A stretch of 43,196 nt of DNA, from the NCBI RefSeq assembly GCF_008039875.1, contig NZ_VRUU01000041.1, positions 1 to 43,196 on the forward strand, given 5' to 3'. The DNA comes from Methylobacterium sp. WL119 (GTDB lineage Bacteria; Pseudomonadota; Alphaproteobacteria; Rhizobiales; Beijerinckiaceae). This document shows, in pieces, positions 1 through 8,569 of the stretch (within the stretch, counting starts at the first letter, position 1; the number at the start of each line of letters is the position of its first letter). Position numbers and translations under genes: made by a program. The notes below the pieces were generated by a model. The model saw nothing but the letters and a program-made list of their open reading frames with translations, ran no database searches and was not told the origin of the DNA.

Positions 1-117
1 GGAATGGAGGGTGACCGTGTCCCCGGACGCGATCTCGAGCACCGGCGGCAGCGCGGCGTCGAAGTAGCCGAGCACCATCTTGTCGGGGGTGGCCGGGATC
101 TCGTGATGCGTCGGCAT
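1..117 (-). CDS. Acetamidase/formamidase family protein, 5' end only
   Basis: Only the first 39 codons are in the window; the gene runs off the left edge. Reading leftward from ATG at 117, the protein opens MPTHHEIPATPDKMVLGYFD and reaches ASGDTVTLHS, the N-terminal signature of the FmdA/AmdA acetamidase-formamidase family. Family members hydrolyse formamide or short amides to ammonia and the acid in the cytoplasm. A GGAG ribosome site lies about 7 bases upstream of the start. The catalytic region is outside the window, so substrate cannot be judged. The identification rests on recognising this short N-terminal motif. Confidence 0.7.
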   Translation of the reverse strand, partial: MPTHHEIPATPDKMVLGYFDAALPPVLEIASGDTVTLHS

Positions 118-265
118 GTGCGCTCCTCGGCTCGGATCACAGGTCGCGGCGTCGCGCTCGGCGCGGCGACGCGGCGGAACGCGGATGCAATCGACGAACC
201 AGGGCCCGGCATCGCCACGACGCATGCCGGTCATCGCCCGCCGCCCCCGCCGACGTGGATCCCGA

Positions 266-1879
266 TCACCACCCGGCTCGCGGGACGGCGAGCGCCGTCA
301 TCAGGCCGGTCTCGTTGACGAGCGCCGCGACCGCGTTCTCCCGGCTGCAGGAATCGGCAGTGATGCGCAGGCGATAGCCGATCCGCCGCTCGCTCATCGC
401 TTCGAAGCCAGGCCGAGCCGCGAGGTCCCGGCGCAAGCGCCGCGGCTTGTCCAAGGCGGCGAGGCGCCCGCCGCAGAACAGGGCGAGATGCATGCTTCGG
501 CTCGGCTGGTCCGGATCCAGCGCGTAGGCCCCGACCAGGAGCTCCGTTGGGGAGATGCGCTCCACCGTCTCGACGGCCGTTCGCAGGGTGGGGGGCAGGG
601 CGAGGCCCCGCGCGGCGATGGCCGCCACGGCCGCCGCCCGCGACGTCCATGCCTGGGCGGGCAGGGCGGCGACCGCATCGCGGGCCCGGCTCTCGGCCCA
701 GTCGTTGCGCGCCGTCTCGGTGCTGCCCCAGAGGGCGCAACCGGTGAACACGACGAGGAAGGCGGTCACGCCCCGCCTCAGCGCGACCGGACCCGCAGCG
801 TCGATCCGGCCGCGAACGCGCCGATAGAACGCGACGTCGAGGGGCCCGAGGAGCGCGGCGGCCAGAAGCGAGCCCGCGAGGCAGACGCCGGCATAGGCAG
901 GCCCCGACCAGTCCGGCGGGCAAGCCCAGCCCGCCAGCAGCAGCACCGGCGGATGCGCGAGGTAGAGCACGTAGCTCCAATCCCCCAGCGCGATCGTCCC
1001 CCGCGCCACCGGCCCCTCCCGGCGGACGGGCGGCGCCGTGACGGCGGCGCCCACGATCAGCACCGCGGCAACGCCACCGAGCCAGCGCGCGGCCGCCGTG
1101 TCGACGAAGACGCAGAGCACCAGGAAGGGCAGGGCGAGGAGCGCCGTCGCCGGACGCATCCAGCCCGACGCGATCAGCCGCGGCAGCAGCAGGCCGCCCG
1201 CAAAGGGCGCACAGGCCGCCGTGACCGGCACCAGGTAGAGCGGCGGCGGCATTAGGCTGCGGCTGTCGGGCGGCAGCAGCGGAAAGGCGACCGCCAGCAG
1301 GACGAGCCAGCCGGCGGCGAGGGGAACGAGGCGCCGCGCCTGCCCGGCCGAGGCCAGGAGGAACAGGCCGACATAGAACGACAGCTCCAGGGCGAGCGTC
1401 CACTCCACGTTGAGGGGCGAGCTTCGCGCGCCTCCGGGCGCGAGGGACAGGGCGAGCACGGACATGCCGCCGAACTGCAGGCCCAGCGCCGCGAACAGGC
1501 CGGCGGACAGCGCCACCACCCCGAAGTAAGTCGGGAAGATGCGGCTGACCCGATGCGCGAGGAAGACGAGCGGCGCATCGCGGGTGACGAGCCGGGCCAT
1601 CAGGAAGCCCGACAGGGCGAAGAAGATCGCCACGCCCCAGACGCCCATCAGGGTGTCGAGGGTCGCGAACGGCCGTGCGGCGCCACGCAGCGCCTGGGCA
1701 TACACGGCGACGTGGTGCACCAGGACGAGGCTCGCCGCGAACGCCCGCAGAAGCTGCAGGTTCGCCAGCGCCCCGCCGGGCCGCGCGATGCTCACGGCCG
1801 CCAGGGCGCCGCCTGCCGGCCCCGAATGCGTCGGGGCCGTGACGGCGGGAGGATGATGTCGGTCGAGACGAGTCTGCAT
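266..1879 (-). CDS. Acyltransferase 3 family integral membrane protein (OafA/YrhL type)
   Basis: A multi-spanning membrane protein of about 537 residues. The N-terminal core has the acyltransferase-3 hallmarks: LQLLRAFAASLVLVHH with the conserved Arg and His pair, then GVWGVAIFFALSGFLMA, then VSRIFPTYF. Roughly ten hydrophobic segments follow, with GDWSYVLYLAHP, the conserved late family motif. A soluble C-terminal tail of about 150 residues is added. Relatives transfer acetyl or other acyl groups to sugars of lipopolysaccharide, exopolysaccharide or Nod factors at the inner membrane. The ATG at 1879 is chosen because it shortly precedes the conserved core; no strong ribosome site is seen, and an in-frame ATG at 1951 would add 24 residues. 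Acceptor substrate cannot be inferred. It is convergent with nothing and appears to be a single gene. Confidence 0.8.
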   Translation of the reverse strand: MQTRLDRHHPPAVTAPTHSGPAGGALAAVSIARPGGALANLQLLRAFAASLVLVHHVAVYAQALRGAARPFATLDTLMGVWGVAIFFALSGFLMARLVTRDAPLVFLAHRVSRIFPTYFGVVALSAGLFAALGLQFGGMSVLALSLAPGGARSSPLNVEWTLALELSFYVGLFLLASAGQARRLVPLAAGWLVLLAVAFPLLPPDSRSLMPPPLYLVPVTAACAPFAGGLLLPRLIASGWMRPATALLALPFLVLCVFVDTAAARWLGGVAAVLIVGAAVTAPPVRREGPVARGTIALGDWSYVLYLAHPPVLLLAGWACPPDWSGPAYAGVCLAGSLLAAALLGPLDVAFYRRVRGRIDAAGPVALRRGVTAFLVVFTGCALWGSTETARNDWAESRARDAVAALPAQAWTSRAAAVAAIAARGLALPPTLRTAVETVERISPTELLVGAYALDPDQPSRSMHLALFCGGRLAALDKPRRLRRDLAARPGFEAMSERRIGYRLRITADSCSRENAVAALVNETGLMTALAVPRAGW

Positions 1880-2198
1880 CGCCGGCGCTTCGAACGGTGT
1901 TGCACGCTGAGCGTCGCAGCGCGGATGCCCGCCAGAAACAATCAGAAACATGGCCGATACAAGATGGCCGTGCCGTCTTTGGCCGGGCCTGCCGTTTGGG
2001 CTACAGTATAAGGATACCGGTATCGCTCGAACACTTTGCCCGGGTGGCGTACGAAGCCTCGCTCGGATCGCAGAACCCCAATCCCCCTCTTCGCCGGCCC
2101 GTAGCACCATGGCGCGATGCGCACCGAGCGCCGCGGACAGCGACGTGCGCCGTGACGCCTCGCCGATCGGTGGGACCGCGGCAACGGCGATCCCACGT
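1880..2198. other. Intergenic region with a 12-bp palindrome
   Basis: No convincing gene. It holds a perfect 12-bp palindrome, GATACCGGTATC, at 2013-2024, about 130 bases upstream of the acyltransferase start. It could be a regulator site or chance. The region ends where the tRNA-upstream direct repeat begins. Confidence 0.4.
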
Positions 2199-2317
2199 CG
2201 TCATCCCCCCGCCTTCGACCCCGCGACAGCCCCGTTGCGCCGCGCAGCGGCATCGGCTAGGAAATCGGCACGGTCAGCACCCGTAGCTCAGCTGGATAGA
2301 GCGTTGCCCTCCGAAGG
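2199..2317 (+). repeat. Left copy of a ~119-bp direct repeat (tRNA-Arg upstream region plus 5' half)
   Basis: Matches 27678-27797 base for base apart from a single G indel in the run of C/G near its start. The repeat covers about 78 bases upstream of the tRNA gene, likely including its promoter, and the first 41 bases of the tRNA. Identity stops exactly after CCGAAGG in the anticodon arm. The two copies are about 25.5 kb apart and bracket the accessory genes, so they are the probable outer limits of a genomic island. Confidence 0.85.
2277..2317 (+). pseudogene. Truncated tRNA-Arg(CCG), 5' half
   Basis: Identical to bases 1-41 of the intact tRNA-Arg at 27757-27833: acceptor 5' strand, D arm, 5' anticodon strand and anticodon loop. 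The sequence then becomes unrelated (TGGAGGACCC), so no T arm or acceptor 3' strand can form and the copy cannot yield a working tRNA. The break at the anticodon loop is typical of a tyrosine-recombinase crossover site. Confidence 0.85.
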
Positions 2318-2754
2318 TGGAGGACCCGGCTCTCCGATGTGCTAAGTGCCTCCAGATGCTTCAATAACTTAGCGTGTCAACGTCCACATCTTCGCTGTGA
2401 AAAAGCCCGTCGCGGCGCAATTGGGCCACATCGGGGCGCTGAAGGTGCCTTCGATGAATGTCGCGGCGACGGCGCTCAAACGGCTGACGAGATGCGAGCT
2501 GAAACGCAGAGGCACAATGTCTGCCCAGCGAAGCCTCGACCATTTTTTCGATAGCCCTCCATTAGCGAGATTTCAGATCGAGCCCGATGTCACTCCAGCT
2601 TCCGAGGCTAGAGCACTTCAGTCTGAGCTTGACGACAACGCAGCATTCGGATCCTGCTAGCAGGACGAAGTCCTAGAAGATGAGGCGGAGCGGCTGGGGA
2701 ATGCCTTCTGTGCTCCCCAGCTCACGGATCCAACCCTTGGCGAGCGAATCTCAC
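2318..2754. other. Island left margin, no firm gene
   Basis: A GTG-started frame at 2397-2660 (87 residues) is open on the plus strand, but it has no recognisable domain and a weak start, so I do not call it a gene. A perfect 14-bp palindrome, TCCTGCTAGCAGGA, lies at 2652-2665 just after that frame ends. It could be a hairpin terminator stem or a protein site. Nothing else is recognised. Confidence 0.3.
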
Positions 2755-2997
2755 TTAGAGGTTCAGAATGGACAGGGCTTTCACGATCCCATGTTCACTC
2801 AGGTCGAGATCGTGCTCCATGACCTCTTCTTCGGTTAGCTCCCGCAGAGTGTCTGCTTGCGCACCTTCACCCGCGGCTTCGGCCGCGACAAGCGCAGCAT
2901 CCTGATCATCCTTGGCGACAACGATCACAGGGGCGGTCTTCGCCTCCTGCGCGCCGGGTGGTGTCACCGTCACCTGAACACCGAACGCCTTGTTCAT
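2755..2997 (-). CDS. Small acidic hypothetical protein, 80 aa
   Basis: Starts at ATG 2997 with an AAGG ribosome site about 9 bases upstream. An in-frame extension to 3114 exists but its sequence looks non-coding. The protein opens MNKAFGVQVTVTPPGAQ, has a beta-rich stretch (APVIVVAKDDQDAALVAAEA), and ends in an acidic helix (LRELTEEEVMEHDLDLSEHG). There is no signal peptide, membrane segment or cysteine. I do not recognise the family. The strongly acidic C-terminal half would suit a small cytoplasmic binding or regulatory protein, but that is speculation. It stands alone at the left edge of the island. Confidence 0.5.
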   Translation of the reverse strand: MNKAFGVQVTVTPPGAQEAKTAPVIVVAKDDQDAALVAAEAAGEGAQADTLRELTEEEVMEHDLDLSEHGIVKALSILNL

Positions 2998-3388
2998 TCT
3001 CGTGGACCTTTTCTCGTTCGCGCTTACGCCTGAAACCAAGCCCGAGCCCGGAACATGTTCTTCAAGGATCGGCGGTCCGCTACGTGAACGCATGCCGGTC
3101 ATTCGTTGATCCAAGGCTCTGGTGGCATCATCCGAGAAAGCAGCGCCGGACTATGCGAGCTTACGTGCGTGCACCGTGCTCGAACGCTTCGGCACTTTGA
3201 AAGCTTATGCGAGAAGTCATTCGTTCGGAAGCAGAGATCGTTCAGAGCTGTGTCACTTTGCCTACGGTGAAGAGGCCATATACTACAAAATTTACTTCTT
3301 AGCCTTGGGGGCGTTATCTGGAGCCATAGAGTTTTCCTGCTGTTCCTTGGCGGTTAAAAAGGCTTATTGAGTAGGAAGAATCACAAAT
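2998..3388. other. Intergenic region without a firm gene
   Basis: An open plus-strand frame at 3122-3370 (82 residues, ending LAVKKAY) has no ribosome site or recognisable domain and is treated as doubtful. The stretch from 3200 to 3380 is more AT-rich than its surroundings. Nothing else is recognised. Confidence 0.3.
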
Positions 3389-4606
3389 TTACCGAAGCGC
3401 ACTGACTGCTGCTGCGAAGAAGTCGACATCCACAATCGGAGGTGCACCTGTCGGCTTTGACCGAGCGCTCCACATGGCGATCACGACATGCTCTTTCGGG
3501 TTTACGTAGACATATTGTCCGAAAATCCCGCGAGCCGTGAACGCGCTTTCATTCGGCGTTCCTGCAGGCGCCGCGAGTGGCCACCACATGAAGCCGTAAT
3601 TGACCGTCTTCCCACTCAGCTCCTTTGGTGACCCGGCCTGATCGAACCAGCCCTCGGGAACGACGCTTTCGCCATCGATTACGCCCTTGTTCAGCACGAA
3701 CTGGCCGAAGCGTGCGTAATCACGCAGGGTAGCGCTGAATCCGCTTCCTCCGACCTCCAAGCCGTTAGGAGACTCGACCCACCAAGTCGCATCCTGCTCC
3801 ATGCCGAGCTTCGACCAGATTTTCTCCGACAAATAGACAGAAACGGGGCGCCCGACCGCGGCACGCACCAGGGCGCCTACCAGATGGGTCTCGCCGGTGC
3901 TGTAATTCCACGCCGCTCCCGGCTCGTGTGCGCGAGGCAGCCTGGCCATCATGGCCACGATCGTGCCTGGCTTCCCCTCGAGCTGTCGCTCCAGCATGTG
4001 CCGGCGGTCAGAGTTTGGGTCTGTGTAAGTCTCGTCCCACTTGGCGCCCGATGCCATCTGAAGAAGGTTTCGAACGCTTACGCCCTCGTAGGCGCCTCCC
4101 GCCAACTCCGGGAGGTATTGGGTAACCGGGTCATCAATGCTTTTGATGAAGCCATCTTTGATGGCTGCACCGACCAGGGTGGAGCTGATCGACTTCGCGA
4201 CCGACATCGACATCCAGCGGGTCGCTTCGCTGTTACCCAACTCGTAATCCTCGTAGGCGACCTTTCCGTCCTTCAAAATCAGGAGGCCAGCCACACGATT
4301 GAGCGAGAGATAGTCAAAAAGGTCTACCGTCTTGCCGTTGGACTGGAACTTCACGTCGGTAATTGGCTTCGATGAAGTCTCGAGTGGTATAGCAGGCCCA
4401 CCCCGATTCACCGTCCGAGTCGGGAATAGCCGATCGATGTTTCTGAAGGTGTTTGCCTGGACGTCAGGAGTGAGCCATCCATCGTAGACCTGCTGCACGG
4501 TGCCAATTGCGTTCGAACGACCGTCAGACGCGAACGCACTACCAGCCATGAGCACGCTGAGGCAGAAAAGTGCGGCTGTTCCGCTCTTCCAATTTGAACT
4601 CTGCAT
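3389..4606 (-). CDS. Exported serine hydrolase, class C beta-lactamase fold (6-aminohexanoate-dimer hydrolase-like)
   Basis: A protein of 405 residues with a Sec signal peptide (LFCLSVLMAGSAFA, cleavage near residue 26), so probably periplasmic. The penicillin-binding-like fold is shown by the SxxK motif S135-V-A-K138, with Ser as nucleophile and Lys as general base, by Y235-S-T in WNYSTGETH (the YxN position), and by the late GFSATLRDYARFGQFVLNKG stretch seen in NylB-type hydrolases. The family includes nylon-oligomer hydrolases, carboxylesterases and D-amino-acid peptidases; the true substrate cannot be told. An AAGG ribosome site lies 8-9 bases before ATG 4606. It is monocistronic, with 200 bases to the next gene downstream. 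Confidence 0.85.
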   Translation of the reverse strand: MQSSNWKSGTAALFCLSVLMAGSAFASDGRSNAIGTVQQVYDGWLTPDVQANTFRNIDRLFPTRTVNRGGPAIPLETSSKPITDVKFQSNGKTVDLFDYLSLNRVAGLLILKDGKVAYEDYELGNSEATRWMSMSVAKSISSTLVGAAIKDGFIKSIDDPVTQYLPELAGGAYEGVSVRNLLQMASGAKWDETYTDPNSDRRHMLERQLEGKPGTIVAMMARLPRAHEPGAAWNYSTGETHLVGALVRAAVGRPVSVYLSEKIWSKLGMEQDATWWVESPNGLEVGGSGFSATLRDYARFGQFVLNKGVIDGESVVPEGWFDQAGSPKELSGKTVNYGFMWWPLAAPAGTPNESAFTARGIFGQYVYVNPKEHVVIAMWSARSKPTGAPPIVDVDFFAAAVSALR

Positions 4607-4806
4607 CGGCCACCCTTCCAGAATCTAAATTTCCAGTCACAGTCGGATATAAAGGCGTTGATTGCTCAACGAACATCTGTCGGCGTTGATAGTCAGTTCA
4701 CATCATGAGTGAGTTTTTCAATTGGACGCTAATCGATGCCCCAGGACGTCGCGCAATCGACTGCCGCTCGCCGCGCGGCGTGGATCATCGCGATGATGCT
4801 CGACGC

Positions 4807-6195
4807 CTACGCGACACCCTGCCGAGCTGCGGCGGCGCTCTCGACGAGCCGATCCGACCCAAGGAGCGGTTCGACCTCTTCAAGGCTCTGCTGACGCGTC
4901 TCAACGCCGAGCGTCACGACTGTCACGATCTGAAGAACGAGCAAGCCGATCATCAGCGCCATGACTCCGCTGATCCCATAGGTCTCGAACAGTGAGATGA
5001 CAATGAAGGGCGTGATGATCGTCGCGCCGCGCCCGAAGGTGTTGCAGATGCCGGAGGCCCGCAGCCGCACCTCCGTAGGGAAAAGTTCTGGGATGTAGAT
5101 GCCGAACAGCAGCGCCACGAGCACGTAGATCGGCACGGTCAGGCAGAACCCAACCAGAGGCAGAAGCCATGGGTCGGTCGTCAACGGATATGCGATCCCA
5201 AATACGATCGCCGCGGCCGACGCTCCAACGATGGTCGTCTTCCGGCCCCACCTGTCGGCAGTCAGGGCACCGATGGCGCTTCCCACGGGTGCACCAAGCC
5301 CCATCAGCAGCGAATACCCATAAGAGGTCGCGACGCTGAGGCCCTGCTTGATGAAGAAGACCGGTAGCCACGTCACGAAGCCGTAGAGCAGCGTGTTGAT
5401 GACGATGAGGCAAAGACAGCCGACAATCATCCGGCCGAGGAGTGGCGGCCTGAACAACGTCGCGAACGCGACCTTCGGCGCCGGGGCCGATAGGGGGGCA
5501 GGGGGCAGTAGCACGCCGCCGCGAGCCGCCTGGGTCTCGATCTGCTGCAGGAGGGTCTCCGCTTCGGCGTGACGCCCTACGACTTCCAGCCAGCGCGGTG
5601 ACTCCGGCAGGCTCTTGCGCAGATACCAGACGCCCAGAGCTCCGAGGCCCCCGAGCACGAACATCGCGCGCCAGCCGAAGATCGGGATGACGAGATAACC
5701 CAGGAGCGAGGCGACTGGCAGACCGGTGACCACGAACACCGCCATCAGCCCGAGCCAGCGGCCCCGCGAGCGGGCCGGCACGAACTCGGTCATGGTCGAA
5801 TAGCCAACAACGTTCTCAGCGCCGAGGCCGAGGCCCATGATGAATCGCAGCGCGATAAGCGTCGTCATATTCGGGGCGAAGGCAGCGGCAATAGCCGCGA
5901 GACCGAAGACGAGGAGATTTGCCTGGTAGGTGAACCGCCGTCCGTAGCGGTCCCCGAGGAAGCCCGTGAGAAACGAACCGCCCATCATCCCAACGAACGT
6001 CGCCGAGACGAAGAGAGCGTTTTCCGGCAGTGTCGAGAAGCCGCTTTTCAGCGTGGCGCCCAGGACTGTCGCTGCGATGTAGATGTCAAACCCGTCGAAG
6101 AACATCCCGATGCCGATCAGCCACATGATCCGATAATGGAACGGGCCGATCGGAAGCCGGTCGAGCCGGCCTCCCGCATTGACGGTCGAGGTCAT
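4807..6195 (-). CDS. MFS transporter, sugar/aromatic-acid porter type
   Basis: About 462 residues with 12 predicted membrane spans. The MFS signature between spans 2 and 3 is clear (GFLGDRYGRRFTY), with the repeat in the second half (LTADRWGRKTT), and the early FFDGFDIYIAATVLGA resembles the aromatic acid:H+ symporter and sugar porter branches. It probably imports an organic acid or related substrate across the inner membrane by proton symport. The start at ATG 6195 is fixed by a strong GGAGGA ribosome site 6 bases away; a longer frame to 6318 has no such support. It lies 83 bases after the aldehyde dehydrogenase gene on the same strand, probably in the gntR-ALDH-MFS operon, so it likely supplies the substrate oxidised by that enzyme. 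Confidence 0.88.
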   Translation of the reverse strand: MTSTVNAGGRLDRLPIGPFHYRIMWLIGIGMFFDGFDIYIAATVLGATLKSGFSTLPENALFVSATFVGMMGGSFLTGFLGDRYGRRFTYQANLLVFGLAAIAAAFAPNMTTLIALRFIMGLGLGAENVVGYSTMTEFVPARSRGRWLGLMAVFVVTGLPVASLLGYLVIPIFGWRAMFVLGGLGALGVWYLRKSLPESPRWLEVVGRHAEAETLLQQIETQAARGGVLLPPAPLSAPAPKVAFATLFRPPLLGRMIVGCLCLIVINTLLYGFVTWLPVFFIKQGLSVATSYGYSLLMGLGAPVGSAIGALTADRWGRKTTIVGASAAAIVFGIAYPLTTDPWLLPLVGFCLTVPIYVLVALLFGIYIPELFPTEVRLRASGICNTFGRGATIITPFIVISLFETYGISGVMALMIGLLVLQIVTVVTLGVETRQQSLEEVEPLLGSDRLVESAAAARQGVA

Positions 6196-6278
6196 GGCGT
6201 TTCCTCCGCATAAGGGATTAGCGCGGAGTGCACCCGTCTGACGCGGGTCTGTCGCCCTCCGTCCGTTTCTCGTGTTCG

Positions 6279-7805
6279 TCAGTTCAGGCGACGTTGGCCT
6301 GCGGTGTCGCGATACCAATCGAACGGGGTATCATGGGTCGCAACCATGATACTCTTGATGTTGAAGTGATCGTCAAAACTCTCGAGCCCGCATTCGCGGC
6401 CGAGCCCGCTGTCATCGACGCCGCCCCAGGGGGAGGCGGGATCAAGCCGGTGATGGTCGTTCACCCACACGATCCCCGCCTTCACCGCCGCAGCCACCCT
6501 ATGGGCGCGGGCAACATCGCGGGTGCGGATCGCGGCAGCCAAGCCGAAGGGCGAGTCGTTGGCGAGGCGCAGGGCCTCGGCCTCGTCCTTGAAGGGCGTG
6601 ACGCTGGTGAAGGGGCCGAAAACCTCCTCCTGGAAGATGCGCATATCGGAGCGGACGTCGGCGAAGACGGTGGGCTCCACGAAGTAGCCGTCCTCGCCGC
6701 CTACAACATGTGCCGCCTGCCCACCGGCAACAGCCCGGGCGCCCTCGTCGCGGCCGTATCCGGCATAGGCGAGCACCCGGTCGCGCTGCTTGCCCGAAAT
6801 CACCGGCCCGAGTTGAGTGGCAGGATCGAAGGGATCGCCGATGCGGATGCTCTTCGCCTTCGCAGCCAACTTTTCCACGAATGCGTCGTAGATCGAGGCC
6901 TGGACGAGATGGCGACTTGCGCAGACACAAGTCTGGCCGGCGCCGATGAAGGCGCCGAACGCGGCGTAATTCACCGCCTGATCAAGGTCGAAGTCATCAA
7001 AGACCATCACTGGCGTCTTACCGCCGAGCTCCATCGTTTGATGCGCAAAGACTTTTGCGGCGGCACTACCTGCGATGCGACCTGCCTCGGTGCCACCGGT
7101 CAGAACGAGCTTGTTGATGTCGGGGTGCTCGGCGAGGTGCTTACCCGTAGTCGGCCCGAGACCGAGAACAATATTAAATACGCCCTTGGGAAGGCCCGCC
7201 TCACTGAAGATTTGGGCGAGCTTCAGAGTTGTCAGAGGAGTGTATTCGGAGGGCTTCACCACGGTGGTGCAGCCAGTTGCCAGCACGACCGCGAGAGACT
7301 TACACAGGATCATCAGTGGGTGGTTGAACGGCGTGCAGTTCGCTACCACCCCGATGGGCGTGCGGCGGGTGTAGTTCAGGTAGGACCCTTCCACCGGGAT
7401 CACCGCGTCTCGCCGCGCGAGAGCAAGGCCGGCGGCGTAGCGGAAGAAGTCCGGCAAGCGCGAGAGCTGAGCGCGGGTCTCGTTGATCGGCCGGCCGTTA
7501 TTCAGCGTCTCGAGTTTGAAGAGCGTGTCTAGGTTGGCCTCGAACGCATCCGCGAGGCGGTTAACCAGACGGGCTCGCGAGCGGACGTCCATACCGCCCC
7601 ACTCTTTCGACTCGAAGGCGGCGCGGGCGCTGCGCATGGCGCGATCAACATCCGCTTGAGTCGAGTTCGGGATACGAGCGATTACCGCCCCCGTGGCGGG
7701 ATTCTTCACATCGATGAGCGGACCGTCCCCAGCCTCGATCTCGCGCCCATCGACGAAGTTGCCCCGCGTCTCGACGGCGAGGTCCGGTCTTGTGATCATG
7801 TTCAC
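6279..7805 (-). CDS. NAD(P)-dependent aldehyde dehydrogenase
   Basis: Aldehyde dehydrogenase superfamily, oxidising an aldehyde to its acid with NAD(P)+ in the cytoplasm. Numbering from ATG 7799, the Rossmann loop TGGTEAGR starts at 234, the catalytic Glu is E257 in MELGGKTP, and the nucleophilic Cys is C291 in GAGQTCVCASR. EEVFGPF and GLGRECG follow in order. Length (about 508) is normal. I prefer the GTG at 7805, two codons upstream of the ATG, because GGGAG lies 8 bases before it; the ATG alone would be 14 bases away. The long frame upstream overlaps gntR and is not coding. The gene follows gntR by 13 bases and precedes the transporter, indicating a catabolic operon for an alcohol, aldehyde or hydroxy-acid. 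Confidence 0.9.
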   Translation of the reverse strand: MNMITRPDLAVETRGNFVDGREIEAGDGPLIDVKNPATGAVIARIPNSTQADVDRAMRSARAAFESKEWGGMDVRSRARLVNRLADAFEANLDTLFKLETLNNGRPINETRAQLSRLPDFFRYAAGLALARRDAVIPVEGSYLNYTRRTPIGVVANCTPFNHPLMILCKSLAVVLATGCTTVVKPSEYTPLTTLKLAQIFSEAGLPKGVFNIVLGLGPTTGKHLAEHPDINKLVLTGGTEAGRIAGSAAAKVFAHQTMELGGKTPVMVFDDFDLDQAVNYAAFGAFIGAGQTCVCASRHLVQASIYDAFVEKLAAKAKSIRIGDPFDPATQLGPVISGKQRDRVLAYAGYGRDEGARAVAGGQAAHVVGGEDGYFVEPTVFADVRSDMRIFQEEVFGPFTSVTPFKDEAEALRLANDSPFGLAAAIRTRDVARAHRVAAAVKAGIVWVNDHHRLDPASPWGGVDDSGLGRECGLESFDDHFNIKSIMVATHDTPFDWYRDTAGQRRLN

Positions 7806-7818
7806 GGGGTGATCTCCC

Positions 7819-8451
7819 TCAAAGGATGACAGCGCTGCGTTCGAGCGCCGGGATGATGCGGCGCTGGGCCTGGGCGACGTGCTCACGCACAAGACGCCGG
7901 GCTGTGCGGGCATCGCGCCGTTGGACGGCCTCGATGATCGCGACATGCTCCGCGATGAGTTGATTAGGTTCCCGTCCCTTGATGCCCGCAAGGCTGACCC
8001 GCACGAGCCGGTCGGCCTGCTCAATTAAGTCCCGCGCCGTGGCCGCCATGCGAGGACTTCCGGAGGCCTGGGCCAAAGCGGTGTGGAAGGCACGATTGTA
8101 GTCGATGAAGTCGGTGCCCTCATCGAGCGTGCGGTAGGCATCAAGCGCTTCCAGCGCTTCCGTCGTCCCGGACTCAGCGGCATCGCATGCGCAAGCCGGT
8201 TCGATCACAAGGCGAAACGCCAGCAGATCGCGGGCATCAGCAATCGAAATGCGATTGACCTGATATCCCTGACGGGCATGAACTGTGACTAGACGCTCGC
8301 GCTCGAGCCGCAGCAGCGCTTCACGCACCGGCTGGCGGCTCACCGCGTAGCGTTCCGCCAGCTCCTGCTCTCTAACCTCAACTCCCGGAGGCATACGGCA
8401 AGCCAAGATCTCAGCGCGGATGGCGTGATAGATGTTATCGCGGAGAAGCAC
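7819..8451 (-). CDS. GntR family transcriptional regulator, FadR/FCD subfamily
   Basis: A 210-residue regulator. The N-terminal winged helix-turn-helix is clear: IRAEILACRMPPGVEV, then ELAERYAVSRQPVREALLRL (about residues 29-48), the GntR DNA-reading helix. An all-helical FCD ligand domain follows, with FHTALAQASGSPRM and the EHVAIIEAVQRRDA helix that carry metal and ligand histidines in this family. FCD regulators usually sense an organic acid and repress their neighbours. The start is GTG at 8451 with no strong ribosome site. It is first in the apparent operon with the aldehyde dehydrogenase and MFS genes and divergent from the alpha/beta hydrolase gene, so it probably controls both directions from the shared 118-bp gap. 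Confidence 0.88.
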   Translation of the reverse strand: MLLRDNIYHAIRAEILACRMPPGVEVREQELAERYAVSRQPVREALLRLERERLVTVHARQGYQVNRISIADARDLLAFRLVIEPACACDAAESGTTEALEALDAYRTLDEGTDFIDYNRAFHTALAQASGSPRMAATARDLIEQADRLVRVSLAGIKGREPNQLIAEHVAIIEAVQRRDARTARRLVREHVAQAQRRIIPALERSAVIL

Positions 8452-8488
8452 GGTTCTGACCCGATCAAGTTGCCTTAAGATTGCATCT

Positions 8489-8500
8489 GTGAAATATCAC
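8489..8500. promoter_or_regulatory. Candidate GntR operator
   Basis: GTGAAATATCAC is an imperfect inverted repeat (GTGA/TCAC arms) in the gap between gntR and the divergent hydrolase gene. Its size and location fit a FadR-type operator. This is inference from position and symmetry only. Confidence 0.4.
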
Positions 8501-8569
8501 GTCAACGAATTTTTCGGCTTGTCGGTCGGATGCAACGGCGGTCTGGCCAAGCGGAAGGGGACGATAAGG